Origin: Muribaculaceae bacterium
GTDB taxonomy: Bacteria > Bacteroidota > Bacteroidia > Bacteroidales > Muribaculaceae
Direction: 5' to 3'
DNA length: 28,341 bases
Assembly: GCA_016302215.1 (NCBI GenBank)
Contig: JAEDNZ010000003.1
Location: forward strand, 1-28,341
Position numbers and translations under genes: made by a program. The notes beneath the pieces are model-generated. The model had not been told where the DNA came from and ran no database searches. It saw only the letters and a program-made list of their open reading frames with translations. The number at the start of each line of letters is the position of its first letter. The stretch's first letter is position 1. Below, one piece after another: positions 1-6,714 of this stretch.

Positions 1-1187
1 TAACGGCCGCAGCAGTGCTTGTATTTTTTGCCGCTGCCGCAAGGACAAGGGTCATTACGCCCCGGTTTCTTACCCACCGGGGGCGTGAAGGGTATTTCCT
101 CGCCCCGGGCAGCCATCTCACGCAGCTGTGCCACAGAGTGAATGCCGGCAGCTTGCAGGTTTGGACCCATGTGAATGTTTGAGTCGGATATGAGCGTGGG
201 CCTCGACGCCATAAAAGCATCTTGAGGCGATTGTCCTTTAAGTCGCCATGAAGGCAACGAATTGGAGAAATTAAAGGTAGCTTCTAATAATGCGGAAATT
301 TGATCGGTGCTATTGACCGGCGGTAATATGTTAATAATGTCTTGAGAATTGAAGTCGTTTGATTGGTGAGTGAGCCAAATCTCGCGCATCACCTGCTCGG
401 TGTTGATATTTTGGTTTCGGTTTTGTTTCAATACTTTAGTGAGAGCAGCGGCTGTTTTGCTTGAGAATGTGGGATATGGCATATTGCCAAATTCAAGCAC
501 TGTCTCGATAGGATATTCGGTGATGTCGAGGCCCTCTCTTATTTCCATGAGGTAATTTTTGCGGTCGGCAATCGCAATAAAGGGGCTGAATACAAATGTC
601 TTGCCGCCGTATTTATCGACAAGCGGGATTATGGTGCGCGGAATATAGAAAGCATCGCAGCTAAGACCTAATAGTACACCTAAACGATTTTGCAGATAGT
701 CGATAGGAATAGCTCCATAGATATTAGCAAGACCTATGATTAGCTTTTCAATCTTGCTTTCATACGAGTTGTTGCGGCGTGATAGCTCGTCGTTGATGAG
801 GTCGTGGATTTTAGTAGCGATGTCGTATTGAAAGCAGACTGAAGTGAAGATTATCTCATTTTTGTAATGCGAGTCGATGGCATATATGAGGCCGAAACGA
901 TTGAGCCGGTCTATCCACCCTTCGTCATCGGCACTCTCAAAGTCCATACGCCCTTCCATTATATCGCGGAAGGCGGATAATTCGTAGGAGAACGCTTGCT
1001 TGACAATGATAGAGGGGTCAGAGGAGATGCAATTATCGATTACGTCAATAATATCGGCTTTGCGGAGCTTTGATGGGATCTGCATCATCAGATTAGCCGC
1101 TATGTCGCGCAACTCGGGGACCCTGAAATAGCTAAGCGTCTCTCTTACTGAATAGTATTGTATGGGCTTTATTACTTGATGATCCAT
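1..1187 (-). CDS. SEC-C zinc-motif protein, 3' end cut by the window edge
   Basis: I translated this minus-strand frame by hand. It is open from an ATG at 1187 for 395 codons to CGT at 3-5, followed by TA at the window edge, so the next base probably completes the stop. The last residues form a SEC-C motif, CPCGSGKKYKHCC (about residues 381-393, Cys381, Cys383, Cys392, Cys393), preceded by GKKPGRNDP. This zinc-binding tail is known from SecA and from many otherwise unrelated proteins, where it serves protein or ribosome contacts. I do not recognise residues 1-350; they look like a soluble, mostly helical protein with no signal peptide or membrane segment. There is no clear Shine-Dalgarno, which is usual in Bacteroidetes. 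Two hairpins separate it from tsf upstream, so it is probably its own transcription unit. Gene call confident, function unknown. Confidence 0.8.
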   Translation of the reverse strand, partial: MDHQVIKPIQYYSVRETLSYFRVPELRDIAANLMMQIPSKLRKADIIDVIDNCISSDPSIIVKQAFSYELSAFRDIMEGRMDFESADDEGWIDRLNRFGLIYAIDSHYKNEIIFTSVCFQYDIATKIHDLINDELSRRNNSYESKIEKLIIGLANIYGAIPIDYLQNRLGVLLGLSCDAFYIPRTIIPLVDKYGGKTFVFSPFIAIADRKNYLMEIREGLDITEYPIETVLEFGNMPYPTFSSKTAAALTKVLKQNRNQNINTEQVMREIWLTHQSNDFNSQDIINILPPVNSTDQISALLEATFNFSNSLPSWRLKGQSPQDAFMASRPTLISDSNIHMGPNLQAAGIHSVAQLREMAARGEEIPFTPPVGKKPGRNDPCPCGSGKKYKHCCGR

Positions 1188-1271
1188 GTCGTGATGATGT
1201 AGTGAGGCGGTGATTTTTGCAGAGATTTTTTGGGGGGAGTATTCCCGAAGGTGGGGAGGGTGAGAAAGGAA

Positions 1272-1316
1272 ACAGTATCCGTAAGGCTCTGCAATGTTGA
1301 GCGCTACGGATACTGT
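1272..1316 (-). terminator. Probable terminator of the rplM-rpsI-rpsB-tsf operon
   Basis: A perfect 12-bp inverted repeat (ACAGTATCCGTA at 1272-1283, TACGGATACTGT at 1305-1316) encloses a loop whose ends can also pair in part (GCTC with GAGC). Read on the minus strand, the stem is followed by TTCCTTTCTC, a pyrimidine-rich tail suited to intrinsic termination. It lies about 60 bases past the tsf stop and before the next minus-strand gene. Confidence 0.7.
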
Positions 1317-1332
1317 AAGATTATGGCTGATA

Positions 1333-1361
1333 GTTAGAAACAGATGGTCGTTGTTTCTAAC
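1333..1361 (-). terminator. Second hairpin directly after tsf
   Basis: A perfect 10-bp inverted repeat (GTTAGAAACA at 1333-1342, TGTTTCTAAC at 1352-1361) with a 9-base loop starts 15 bases after the tsf stop. No T-run follows on either strand, so it may be a 3'-end stabilising hairpin or an accessory terminator ahead of the stronger one at 1272-1316. Confidence 0.45.
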
Positions 1362-1376
1362 GTAAATCTGCCTTGA

Positions 1377-2369
1377 TTAGTCTTGGTTGAGGTTGACGCG
1401 TTTGAATTCGGTGACAGACAGGCCTTTTTGAGCTTTTTCGAGGTATTGACCAATAGTAAGCTCGCCGTCTTTAACGAATTCTTGCTCCATCAAGCAAGAT
1501 TCTTTGTAGAACTTGTTGAGGCGACCTTGAGCGATGTTTTTGATCATCGGCTCGGGGAGGTTAGCGGCCTTAGCCTCTGCAGTCTCAGCGGCGATGGTGC
1601 GTGCCTTGTCAGCCTCCTCAGTTGTGAGCCAGCCTTTAGCGATGTTTGACTCGATGTGAGCTTCGCTGTCAACGAGGTTGGGGTTGATGCCGGCCTTCTT
1701 GAGGGCTGCTTCAACGGCCTTCTTTACTTGCTCTTGCTTGGTCTTCTCGACGGCAACGTTGTATTCAGCCTCAGAAACAGCGGCGGGCACTGTCTCGCGG
1801 CTTACGGCCACGGGGTTCATCGAAGCGACCTGCATAGCCACGTCACGACCTACCTGATAATCAACACCTTCGAGGTTGAAGCCGGCGATGGTTGCGAGCT
1901 TGTTGCCGAGGTGGTTGTAAGAGGTGGTAGAGGGAGCAGAGAGCCACTCGTAAGCGCTGATTTCGGTCTTCTCACCGGTCTTGCCGCTTTCTTCGACGAC
2001 GAGGTCGGCTATGGTGCGGCCATCGACAACGAGAGCTTTGAGCTCATCAATAGATTTCACGCGGTTAGCCACAGCAGCGGCGAGGATGGTCTTGGTGAGC
2101 TCAACGAAGCCTGCATTCTTGGCTACGAAGTCAGTTTCGCAATTGAGGGCTACGATGGCTGCGAAGTCGCCTTCGTTCATAGAGAGGGCGCAACCCTCAG
2201 AGGCGTTGCGGTCTTCGCGCTTAGCAGCTACGGCTTGCCCTTTTTTGCGGAGTATCTCTACGGCCTTTTCGATGTCGCCATCGGTTTCGGCGAGAGCTTT
2301 TTTGCAGTCCATCAAGCCGGCGCTTGTGAGGTGGCGCAGCTTGGTGATTTCTGCCATTGTTACTGCCAT
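1377..2369 (-). CDS. tsf: Translation elongation factor Ts
   Basis: EF-Ts is the cytoplasmic nucleotide exchange factor that releases GDP from EF-Tu during translation. The 330-residue protein starts MAVTMAEITKLRHLTSAGL and continues MDCKKALAETDGD, the conserved N-terminal UBA-like EF-Tu-binding module (residues 5-55). It is followed by the characteristic CETDFVAKN segment (about residues 77-85) of the core domain. The length suits the larger Bacteroidetes form. The start at 2369 is preferred over the Met at residue 5 because Bacteroides EF-Ts proteins share the MAVTMA beginning (from memory). It is last in the operon after rpsB, 64 bases downstream, an order conserved across bacteria. Two hairpins follow. 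Nothing is degenerate. Confidence 0.97.
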   Translation of the reverse strand: MAVTMAEITKLRHLTSAGLMDCKKALAETDGDIEKAVEILRKKGQAVAAKREDRNASEGCALSMNEGDFAAIVALNCETDFVAKNAGFVELTKTILAAAVANRVKSIDELKALVVDGRTIADLVVEESGKTGEKTEISAYEWLSAPSTTSYNHLGNKLATIAGFNLEGVDYQVGRDVAMQVASMNPVAVSRETVPAAVSEAEYNVAVEKTKQEQVKKAVEAALKKAGINPNLVDSEAHIESNIAKGWLTTEEADKARTIAAETAEAKAANLPEPMIKNIAQGRLNKFYKESCLMEQEFVKDGELTIGQYLEKAQKGLSVTEFKRVNLNQD

Positions 2370-2433
2370 AATATAGGGAGTTTTTGGGGATTGTTAAATT
2401 AAATGTTTAATAATTATGCGAGCAGTCGTCTGC

Positions 2434-3300
2434 TTATTCGGCAGCGGGAGCTTCGGCAGCAGCGGGAGCCTCAGGGGCCTCAGCGGCGGCGGGAGCAGCC
2501 TCAGCGGCGGCCTCGACGTCGGTGCGGCGCACGCGGCGGCGCTCACGACGAGCGGGCGCGGGAGCTGCTTCGGCCTCGCCTTCGCCTGCGGCGTTAGCGT
2601 CCACTTTCTCAGCTTTGCGCTCTTCGAGACCTTCAGCCATGGCAGCTGTTACGGTGCCGAGGATGAGCTCGATAGACTTAGAGGCGTCATCATTGGCGGG
2701 GATTACGAAGTCCACGTTGCTGGGGTCAGAGTTTGTATCGACGATAGCAAACACGGGGATGCCCAGGCGGTTGGCCTCGGCCACGGCGATGCGCTCTTTG
2801 AGTACGTCAACGACGAAGAGAGCCGAGGGGAGGCGGTTTAGGTCAGCGATAGAGCCGAGAGTCTTCTCGAGCTTTGCACGCTGGCGAGTCACCTGGAGGC
2901 GTTCGCGCTTAGAGAGGTTGTCGAAGGTGCCGTCTTTGGTCATCTTGTCAATAGATGCCATTTTCTTGACGGCTTTGCGGATAGTGGGGAAGTTGGTGAG
3001 CATACCGCCGGGCCAGCGTTCGATGACGTAGGGCATGTTCACTGAGGTTGCCATATCGGCAATAACTTGTTTGGCCTGTTTTTTTGTAGCCACGAAGAGC
3101 ACCTTCTTGCCTGAGCGAGCGATGTTCTTGAGGGCTGCTGCAGCTTCGTCGAGCTTGGCAGCTGTCTTGTATAAGTCGATGATGTGGATACCGTTGCGCT
3201 CCATGAAGATATAGGGCGCCATTGCAGGATTCCATTTGCGTTTGAGGTGACCGAAATGGCAACCTGCTTCGAGGAGTTGGTCAAATGTTGGATTTGCCAT
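2434..3300 (-). CDS. rpsB: 30S ribosomal protein S2 with a long low-complexity tail
   Basis: S2 binds late to the 30S head-platform junction and helps recruit S1. The 288-residue protein carries the standard S2 core (residues 1-229), including the N-terminal LLEAGCHFGH, the YVIERWPGGMLTNF segment at about 91-104, and FVVDVLKERIAVAEANRLGIP. Beyond the core is an unusual tail, residues 230-288, made almost wholly of Ala, Glu and Pro and split by a strongly basic patch, RRERRRVRR (251-259). Extended S2 tails occur in Bacteroidetes, but their role is not known to me. A 171-base spacer (3301-3471) separates it from rpsI; I see no gene in it and no good internal promoter, so it may hold leader or processing structure for the rpsB-tsf half of the operon. 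tsf follows after 64 bases. Confidence 0.96.
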   Translation of the reverse strand: MANPTFDQLLEAGCHFGHLKRKWNPAMAPYIFMERNGIHIIDLYKTAAKLDEAAAALKNIARSGKKVLFVATKKQAKQVIADMATSVNMPYVIERWPGGMLTNFPTIRKAVKKMASIDKMTKDGTFDNLSKRERLQVTRQRAKLEKTLGSIADLNRLPSALFVVDVLKERIAVAEANRLGIPVFAIVDTNSDPSNVDFVIPANDDASKSIELILGTVTAAMAEGLEERKAEKVDANAAGEGEAEAAPAPARRERRRVRRTDVEAAAEAAPAAAEAPEAPAAAEAPAAE

Positions 3301-3471
3301 GTTGTAGTTAGGTGGTTTTGTTTACGTTCTTTTTTTAATCAATCGCGAGGTAGGGAACGTGTCCATCCATCGGATTTAGATACTAAACACAAGGCGTAAA
3401 TGTCGTGACGGCGCTTAGGCTCTGCATCGGGTAGTAAGAGTGATGCCAGCGGCAAATACACCATATATATA

Positions 3472-3858
3472 TTAGCGCTTGCTGAACTGGAAGCGTTTGC
3501 GAGCCTTGGGGCGACCGGGTTTCTTACGCTCGACGGCACGGGGGTCGCGAGTCATGAAGCCTTCTTTGCGGAGTATAGCCTTGTCGTCGGGGTTTATTTT
3601 CACCAGCGCACGCGCGATGCCTAAGCGGAGCGCTTCGGCTTGTCCTTTGTAACCACCGCCATCGAGGTTTACGAGGATGTCGTATTTCTCGGCGACGTCA
3701 AGAGTTGACAGGGGCTGCTTAACGATGTACTGGAGTATCGACGAAGGGAAGTAAACTTCCAAGGGGCGCTTGTTGATGGTGATGACACCGGTGCCTTCTT
3801 TTACGATGACACGCGCTACGGCTGCTTTACGACGGCCTACTGCATTTACTGTTTCCAT
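3472..3858 (-). CDS. rpsI: 30S ribosomal protein S9
   Basis: S9 is a 30S head protein whose C-terminal tail reaches the P-site tRNA. The 128-residue sequence has the family opening VNAVGRRKAAVARVIV, the central GGGYKGQAEALRLGIARAL, and the diagnostic basic end GRPKARKRFQFSKR with the terminal SKR that contacts tRNA. The length is normal. It lies 12 bases downstream of rplM, the classic L13-S9 pair, and is expected to be cotranscribed from the promoter at 4463-4494. Nothing is odd in the protein. Confidence 0.97.
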   Translation of the reverse strand: METVNAVGRRKAAVARVIVKEGTGVITINKRPLEVYFPSSILQYIVKQPLSTLDVAEKYDILVNLDGGGYKGQAEALRLGIARALVKINPDDKAILRKEGFMTRDPRAVERKKPGRPKARKRFQFSKR

Positions 3859-3870
3859 TCTCTTAGTCGA

Positions 3871-4350
3871 TTATTTCAGTTTGTTAATATCGATGACTTT
3901 GGGGTTCTGAGCCTCGTGGGGGTGGTTGGCGCCGTTGTACACGTGGAGGTTAGCCAACAGGCGACGACCGAGGCGGTTCTTGGGCAGCATACCTTTCATG
4001 GCGCGCATGAGGAGGGGGTGCTTGCCGGGTTTGAGGTGCTTGTTGTAAGATTTCTTGAGAAGCACTTCGGGGGTGAGCTCGCGCTGACCGCCGGGGTAAC
4101 CGGTGAAGTTGAGGTAGATTTTGTCAGTCATCTTGCTGCCGGTGAGGACCACTTTCTCAGCGTTGATGATGATTACATTGTCGCCACACTCTACAAAGGG
4201 AGTATAAGCGGGCTTGTACTTGCCGCGCAGGAGCTTAGCGACTTTAGAGCAGAGGCGGCCCAGAGGTTGGTCTGTAGCATCTACCACTACCCAGTCGCGC
4301 TCTACGCTTTGAGCGTTGGGTGTTGAGGTTTTGTAGCTTAAAGTATCCAC
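3871..4350 (-). CDS. rplM: 50S ribosomal protein L13
   Basis: L13 is an early assembly protein of the large subunit. The 159-residue protein shows the hallmark stretches WVVVDATDQPLGRLCSKVA (about 20-38), the segment YKPAYTPFVECGDNVIIINA, and MLPKNRLGRRLLANLHVY near the C-terminus with NHPHEAQNPK. The N-terminal MDTLSYKTSTPNAQSVERD is somewhat longer than in E. coli, as is usual in Bacteroidetes. It is the first gene of the rplM-rpsI-rpsB-tsf operon, with a leader of about 106 bases from the predicted start site near 4457. Many bacteria autoregulate L13-S9 operons through the leader; whether this one does is not shown by the sequence. Confidence 0.97.
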   Translation of the reverse strand: MDTLSYKTSTPNAQSVERDWVVVDATDQPLGRLCSKVAKLLRGKYKPAYTPFVECGDNVIIINAEKVVLTGSKMTDKIYLNFTGYPGGQRELTPEVLLKKSYNKHLKPGKHPLLMRAMKGMLPKNRLGRRLLANLHVYNGANHPHEAQNPKVIDINKLK

Positions 4351-4457
4351 TTCTTAATTGTTTGATTAACAGTTAACAAATTTGATTGCGGCACAGCATA
4401 AGCCCGGCCAAAGGCTCATTCTATGTCGGCAATCGATTGATGATTTGGACATAATCG
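4351..4457 (-). promoter_or_regulatory. 5' leader of the rplM operon, candidate structured leader
   Basis: The roughly 106-base untranslated leader begins with a possible helix, TATGTC (4422-4427) pairing with GACATA (4448-4453), with an inner AATCGATT self-complementary core; an AGCC/GGCT helix may follow. This would suit an L13-binding autoregulatory leader. I recall that L13 leader motifs have been predicted in Bacteroidia, but I could not match this sequence to any model. The assignment is inference. Confidence 0.35.
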
Positions 4458-4541
4458 GACTGCAAAGGTACGCATTTAATCTGTTAATTGCAAACTTTTT
4501 AGCAACAAATTTCAGGTTAAATGCGGGTTGCAGTCCGATTA
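4452..4541. repeat. 90-bp imperfect palindrome enclosing the rplM promoter
   Basis: Outer arms TAATCGGACTGCAA (4452-4465) and TTGCAGTCCGATTA (4528-4541) are perfectly complementary over 14 bp. After a 5- versus 2-base internal loop, inner arms CGCATTTAA (4471-4479) and TTAAATGCG (4517-4525) pair over another 9 bp. The 37-base centre holds the -33 box. The right arm read on the plus strand resembles the promoter core but lacks the TACCT part, as if a promoter had been duplicated in inverse orientation and one copy had decayed. Confidence 0.85.
4463..4494 (-). promoter_or_regulatory. Bacteroidetes-type promoter of the rplM operon
   Basis: On the minus strand a -33 element TTTG (4491-4494) is followed by exactly 20 bases and a -7 element TACCTTTG (4463-4470). 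This fits the sigma-ABfr consensus TTTG ... TAnnTTTG. Transcription should start near 4457, giving the leader described above. Both boxes lie inside the palindrome at 4452-4541. Confidence 0.85.
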
Positions 4542-4544
4542 GGT

Positions 4545-4580
4545 AAAAAAACGGCGTCAGAAGGTCAGTCAATTTTGACG
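4545..4580 (-). terminator. Weak candidate terminator after the coiled-coil lipoprotein gene
   Basis: On the minus strand CGTCA (4576-4580) can pair with TGACG (4555-4559), and CCG plus seven T residues follow (4545-4551). The helix is only 5 bp and overlaps the stop codon at 4565, so this is a weak call; the T-run is the better part. Confidence 0.35.
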
Positions 4581-5431
4581 ACGAGGAAGTTTGAGAGGCT
4601 CCAGAATTTGGCGGCGTTTTTGATGACGAGCACTTTTTGCTCGCCGCGGGTCTCTATTTCGTAAGAGTCGGCGGGGTGGTTAGTTAGGACTTCGGCCTTT
4701 TTGGAGTGCAGCGATATCGACGAGAGTGAGCGCTTGTCGGCTGTGGTGAAGAATTTTTGGTCGAATTGGCCTTTCATGAGTTTGGATTTGCGCAGGAAGC
4801 CGGTCTCTATGATGTTATGGCTTTTGAGCTCGCTCTTGCTGCCAATGGCATAATAGCAGGTGTTGAGCTCGTTGGCGAGGTCTTCAGATTTTTGTTCGGC
4901 TTCGTTTTTAGCGTTAGTGACATCAGCCACGGTGGTGTTAAGCGAGTCCACGGCGGTGTTAAGCTCGCCGATGCGCGTGTTGGCTTCGTTAAGCGATGTC
5001 TTGAGCTGCTCAATCTCTGAGGCTTGAGAGTCAATTTGCGCGCGCAGGTTGGTAATGGTCTGCTTGAGCTTTGAGTTGGTGAGGTCAGAGTTTTTTAGTT
5101 TCTTTTCGAGCTCTTCGAGGCGAGTGCGTCTCTCCTGCAAGGTCTGCTGCAGGGCAGCGATGTCGGCGCGTATTTGGTCTTGCTGGTTGGGTGTTTCAGA
5201 GCCTCCGGATACGGTGAGGATATTTTCGAGTCGTTTTATTTCAGACATGTCGGCGGAGATGTCATTGACGAGGCCTAATAGTTGGTCTCTGTCTTGAACT
5301 GCTTCGGCGAGCTGCTCTTGTGAAGCGGCAGCTAAGGCTTGGGCCTGCTCTTTTTCTTCGCGGTCTTTGTTGTCGGCACACGATGAGAGCAAGGTAGCTG
5401 CCATGAGGGTGATAAAAATGAGCTTTTTCAT
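4565..5431 (-). CDS. Coiled-coil lipoprotein
   Basis: This 288-residue protein begins with a lipoprotein signal, MKKLIFITLMAATLLSSC, with the lipidated Cys at 18, so it is probably membrane anchored. Residues 22-190 are rich in Gln, Glu, Ala, Asn and Leu with heptad spacing and repeats such as LNTAVDSLNTTVADV, typical of a long coiled coil. The C-terminal 75 residues, starting near GFLRKSKLMKG, form a compact mixed segment ending in NFLVVKID; I believe this two-part layout is common in Bacteroidales hypotheticals, but I cannot name the family. A periplasmic structural or tethering role is inference. It lies 68 bases downstream of rsmI on the same strand, and no consensus promoter was found in that gap. 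Confidence 0.85.
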   Translation of the reverse strand: MKKLIFITLMAATLLSSCADNKDREEKEQAQALAAASQEQLAEAVQDRDQLLGLVNDISADMSEIKRLENILTVSGGSETPNQQDQIRADIAALQQTLQERRTRLEELEKKLKNSDLTNSKLKQTITNLRAQIDSQASEIEQLKTSLNEANTRIGELNTAVDSLNTTVADVTNAKNEAEQKSEDLANELNTCYYAIGSKSELKSHNIIETGFLRKSKLMKGQFDQKFFTTADKRSLSSISLHSKKAEVLTNHPADSYEIETRGEQKVLVIKNAAKFWSLSNFLVVKID

Positions 5432-5499
5432 AATGTATTATAATTTATTGTTTCGTTAATCGTGAATGTTAAGGTGTGCATCTATATGTGATAGTATAA

Positions 5500-6213
5500 T
5501 CAGGTGTCTTTGTATTTGTTTTTGTGCACCTTAGCCGGTGCATTGACGGCGCCGCCGACGATAATTACAATTTCGCCGCGGGGCTGATTAGCTTCAAAGA
5601 AGGCATGAAGCTCGGCGAGGGAGCCGCGGTGTGTGGTCTCGTGGAGCTTTGATATCTCGCGAGCCACGGCCGCCGGCCTGTCGGCGCCGCATACCTCGAT
5701 GAGCTGCGCGAGGGTCTTTGTGAGGCGCAGTGGCGATTCGTAAATGATGAAAGTGCGCTCATCGGCAGCGAGGGCGGCCAGTCGCGATGCTCTGCCTTTC
5801 TTGGATGGTAAGAAGCCTTCGAAAACGAATTTGTCGCAGGGCAGTCCTGACGACACCAAGGCGGGGACAAAAGCGGTGGGACCGGGCAGGGTGATAACCT
5901 CGATGTCTCGCCGGCGACATTCGCGCGAGAGCAGAAATCCTGGGTCAGAGATGCCGGGTGTGCCGGCGTCAGAAATCAGGGCTATTGACTCACCGGCGGC
6001 GATGCGGTCAATGATGGCGGCCGCCGTGTCGTGCTCGTTGAATTTGTGATGGCTGGCCGTGGGTGTGGTGATGCCGAAGTGTTTGAGCAGTGGGGCGCTG
6101 GTACGGGTGTCTTCGGCGAGTATCAGCGATACATCGCGCAGCACATTGACGGCGCGCTCGGTCATATCGCTGAGGTTACCTACGGGTGTAGGGACGATGT
6201 ACAGGCAGCTCAT
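5500..6213 (-). CDS. rsmI: 16S rRNA (cytidine(1402)-2'-O)-methyltransferase RsmI
   Basis: RsmI uses S-adenosylmethionine to 2'-O-methylate C1402 of 16S rRNA in the decoding centre. The 237-residue protein has the tetrapyrrole-methylase-type fold with the family's signature stretches: LYIVPTPVGNLSDMTERAV at residues 4-22, AEDTRTSAPLLKHF, ISDAGTPGISDPGF (the SAM-binding loop), and TLPGPTAFVPALVSSGLP. The C-terminal tail APAKVHKNKYKDT is basic. Its ATG overlaps the stop of the preceding hypothetical gene in an ATGA arrangement (6210-6213), so translation of the two is probably coupled. Length is slightly short of the E. coli enzyme, as is usual in Bacteroidetes. Confidence 0.95.
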   Translation of the reverse strand: MSCLYIVPTPVGNLSDMTERAVNVLRDVSLILAEDTRTSAPLLKHFGITTPTASHHKFNEHDTAAAIIDRIAAGESIALISDAGTPGISDPGFLLSRECRRRDIEVITLPGPTAFVPALVSSGLPCDKFVFEGFLPSKKGRASRLAALAADERTFIIYESPLRLTKTLAQLIEVCGADRPAAVAREISKLHETTHRGSLAELHAFFEANQPRGEIVIIVGGAVNAPAKVHKNKYKDT

Positions 6214-6710
6214 TGGTAATAGTTTGTGATTATATCGACAAAGTCGGCGACATCGGGATTGGTGTCTTGCCAGCCCAGGTCGTTGAAAAGATAGTCAGTG
6301 GCCTCATCGATGCTGTGCATTGCCGAGAGTACTGACAGGGTGTCGTACATGATGCGGTCGCTGCCGCCGAAGAGCTCGCGACGATATCGGTATTTGTCGT
6401 TAAGCGAGAAGTGTCGCATCATAGGTAGCGGCGCGGCGCTATCGTCAGCCGCTGTGTCATCGCTCTCAATGGCTTGTGGCTCATCATCGGGCATTATGTC
6501 GGTGTGGTTCTCGTCCACCTCAGCGATGGTATCGTCAGCAGCATCGGTGCGTGGCGGATTGTCGGTTGTATCGTTTTCGTCATGCCGGTTATCGGTGTCA
6601 TTGGCGTCAGCACTTGATGTGCGGTCAAGCAATACGGCGAGCATGGCCTTGATTTCTTTAAGCTCGGCAAGGATCTCTTGCATGGTAGGGGTGTCGTGGT
6701 AGTCTTGCAT
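6210..6710 (-). CDS. Bacteroidales-type hypothetical with acidic linker, coupled to rsmI
   Basis: I do not know a function. The 166-residue protein has three parts: an N-terminal helix (about 10-30, MQEILAELKEIKAMLAVLLD), a low-complexity region (32-92) dominated by Asp, Thr, Ala and Glu that must be disordered, and a compact C-terminal domain (100-166) starting HFSLNDKYRYRRELFGGSD with conserved-looking LFNDLGW. I recall related C-terminal domains in many Bacteroidales hypotheticals. There is no signal peptide, so it is probably cytoplasmic. It begins 4 bases after the carboxypeptidase gene and overlaps rsmI by 4 bases, so it is almost certainly cotranscribed with both. The Met at residue 10 is an alternative start. 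Confidence 0.85.
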   Translation of the reverse strand: MQDYHDTPTMQEILAELKEIKAMLAVLLDRTSSADANDTDNRHDENDTTDNPPRTDAADDTIAEVDENHTDIMPDDEPQAIESDDTAADDSAAPLPMMRHFSLNDKYRYRRELFGGSDRIMYDTLSVLSAMHSIDEATDYLFNDLGWQDTNPDVADFVDIITNYYQ

Positions 6711-6714
6711 AGTG

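Noticed and set aside
1383..2402. Long plus-strand open frames opposite tsf
   Set aside because: They are antisense shadows of a confidently identified gene; the peptides show no family features.
3301..3471. Separate promoter for rpsB-tsf in the rpsI-rpsB spacer
   Set aside because: TGTATTTG and similar stretches do not meet TAnnTTTG, and no -33 partner lies at the right distance.
4366..4572. A 68-codon minus-strand frame over the rplM promoter
   Set aside because: It covers the promoter, the palindrome and the leader; it has no coding character.
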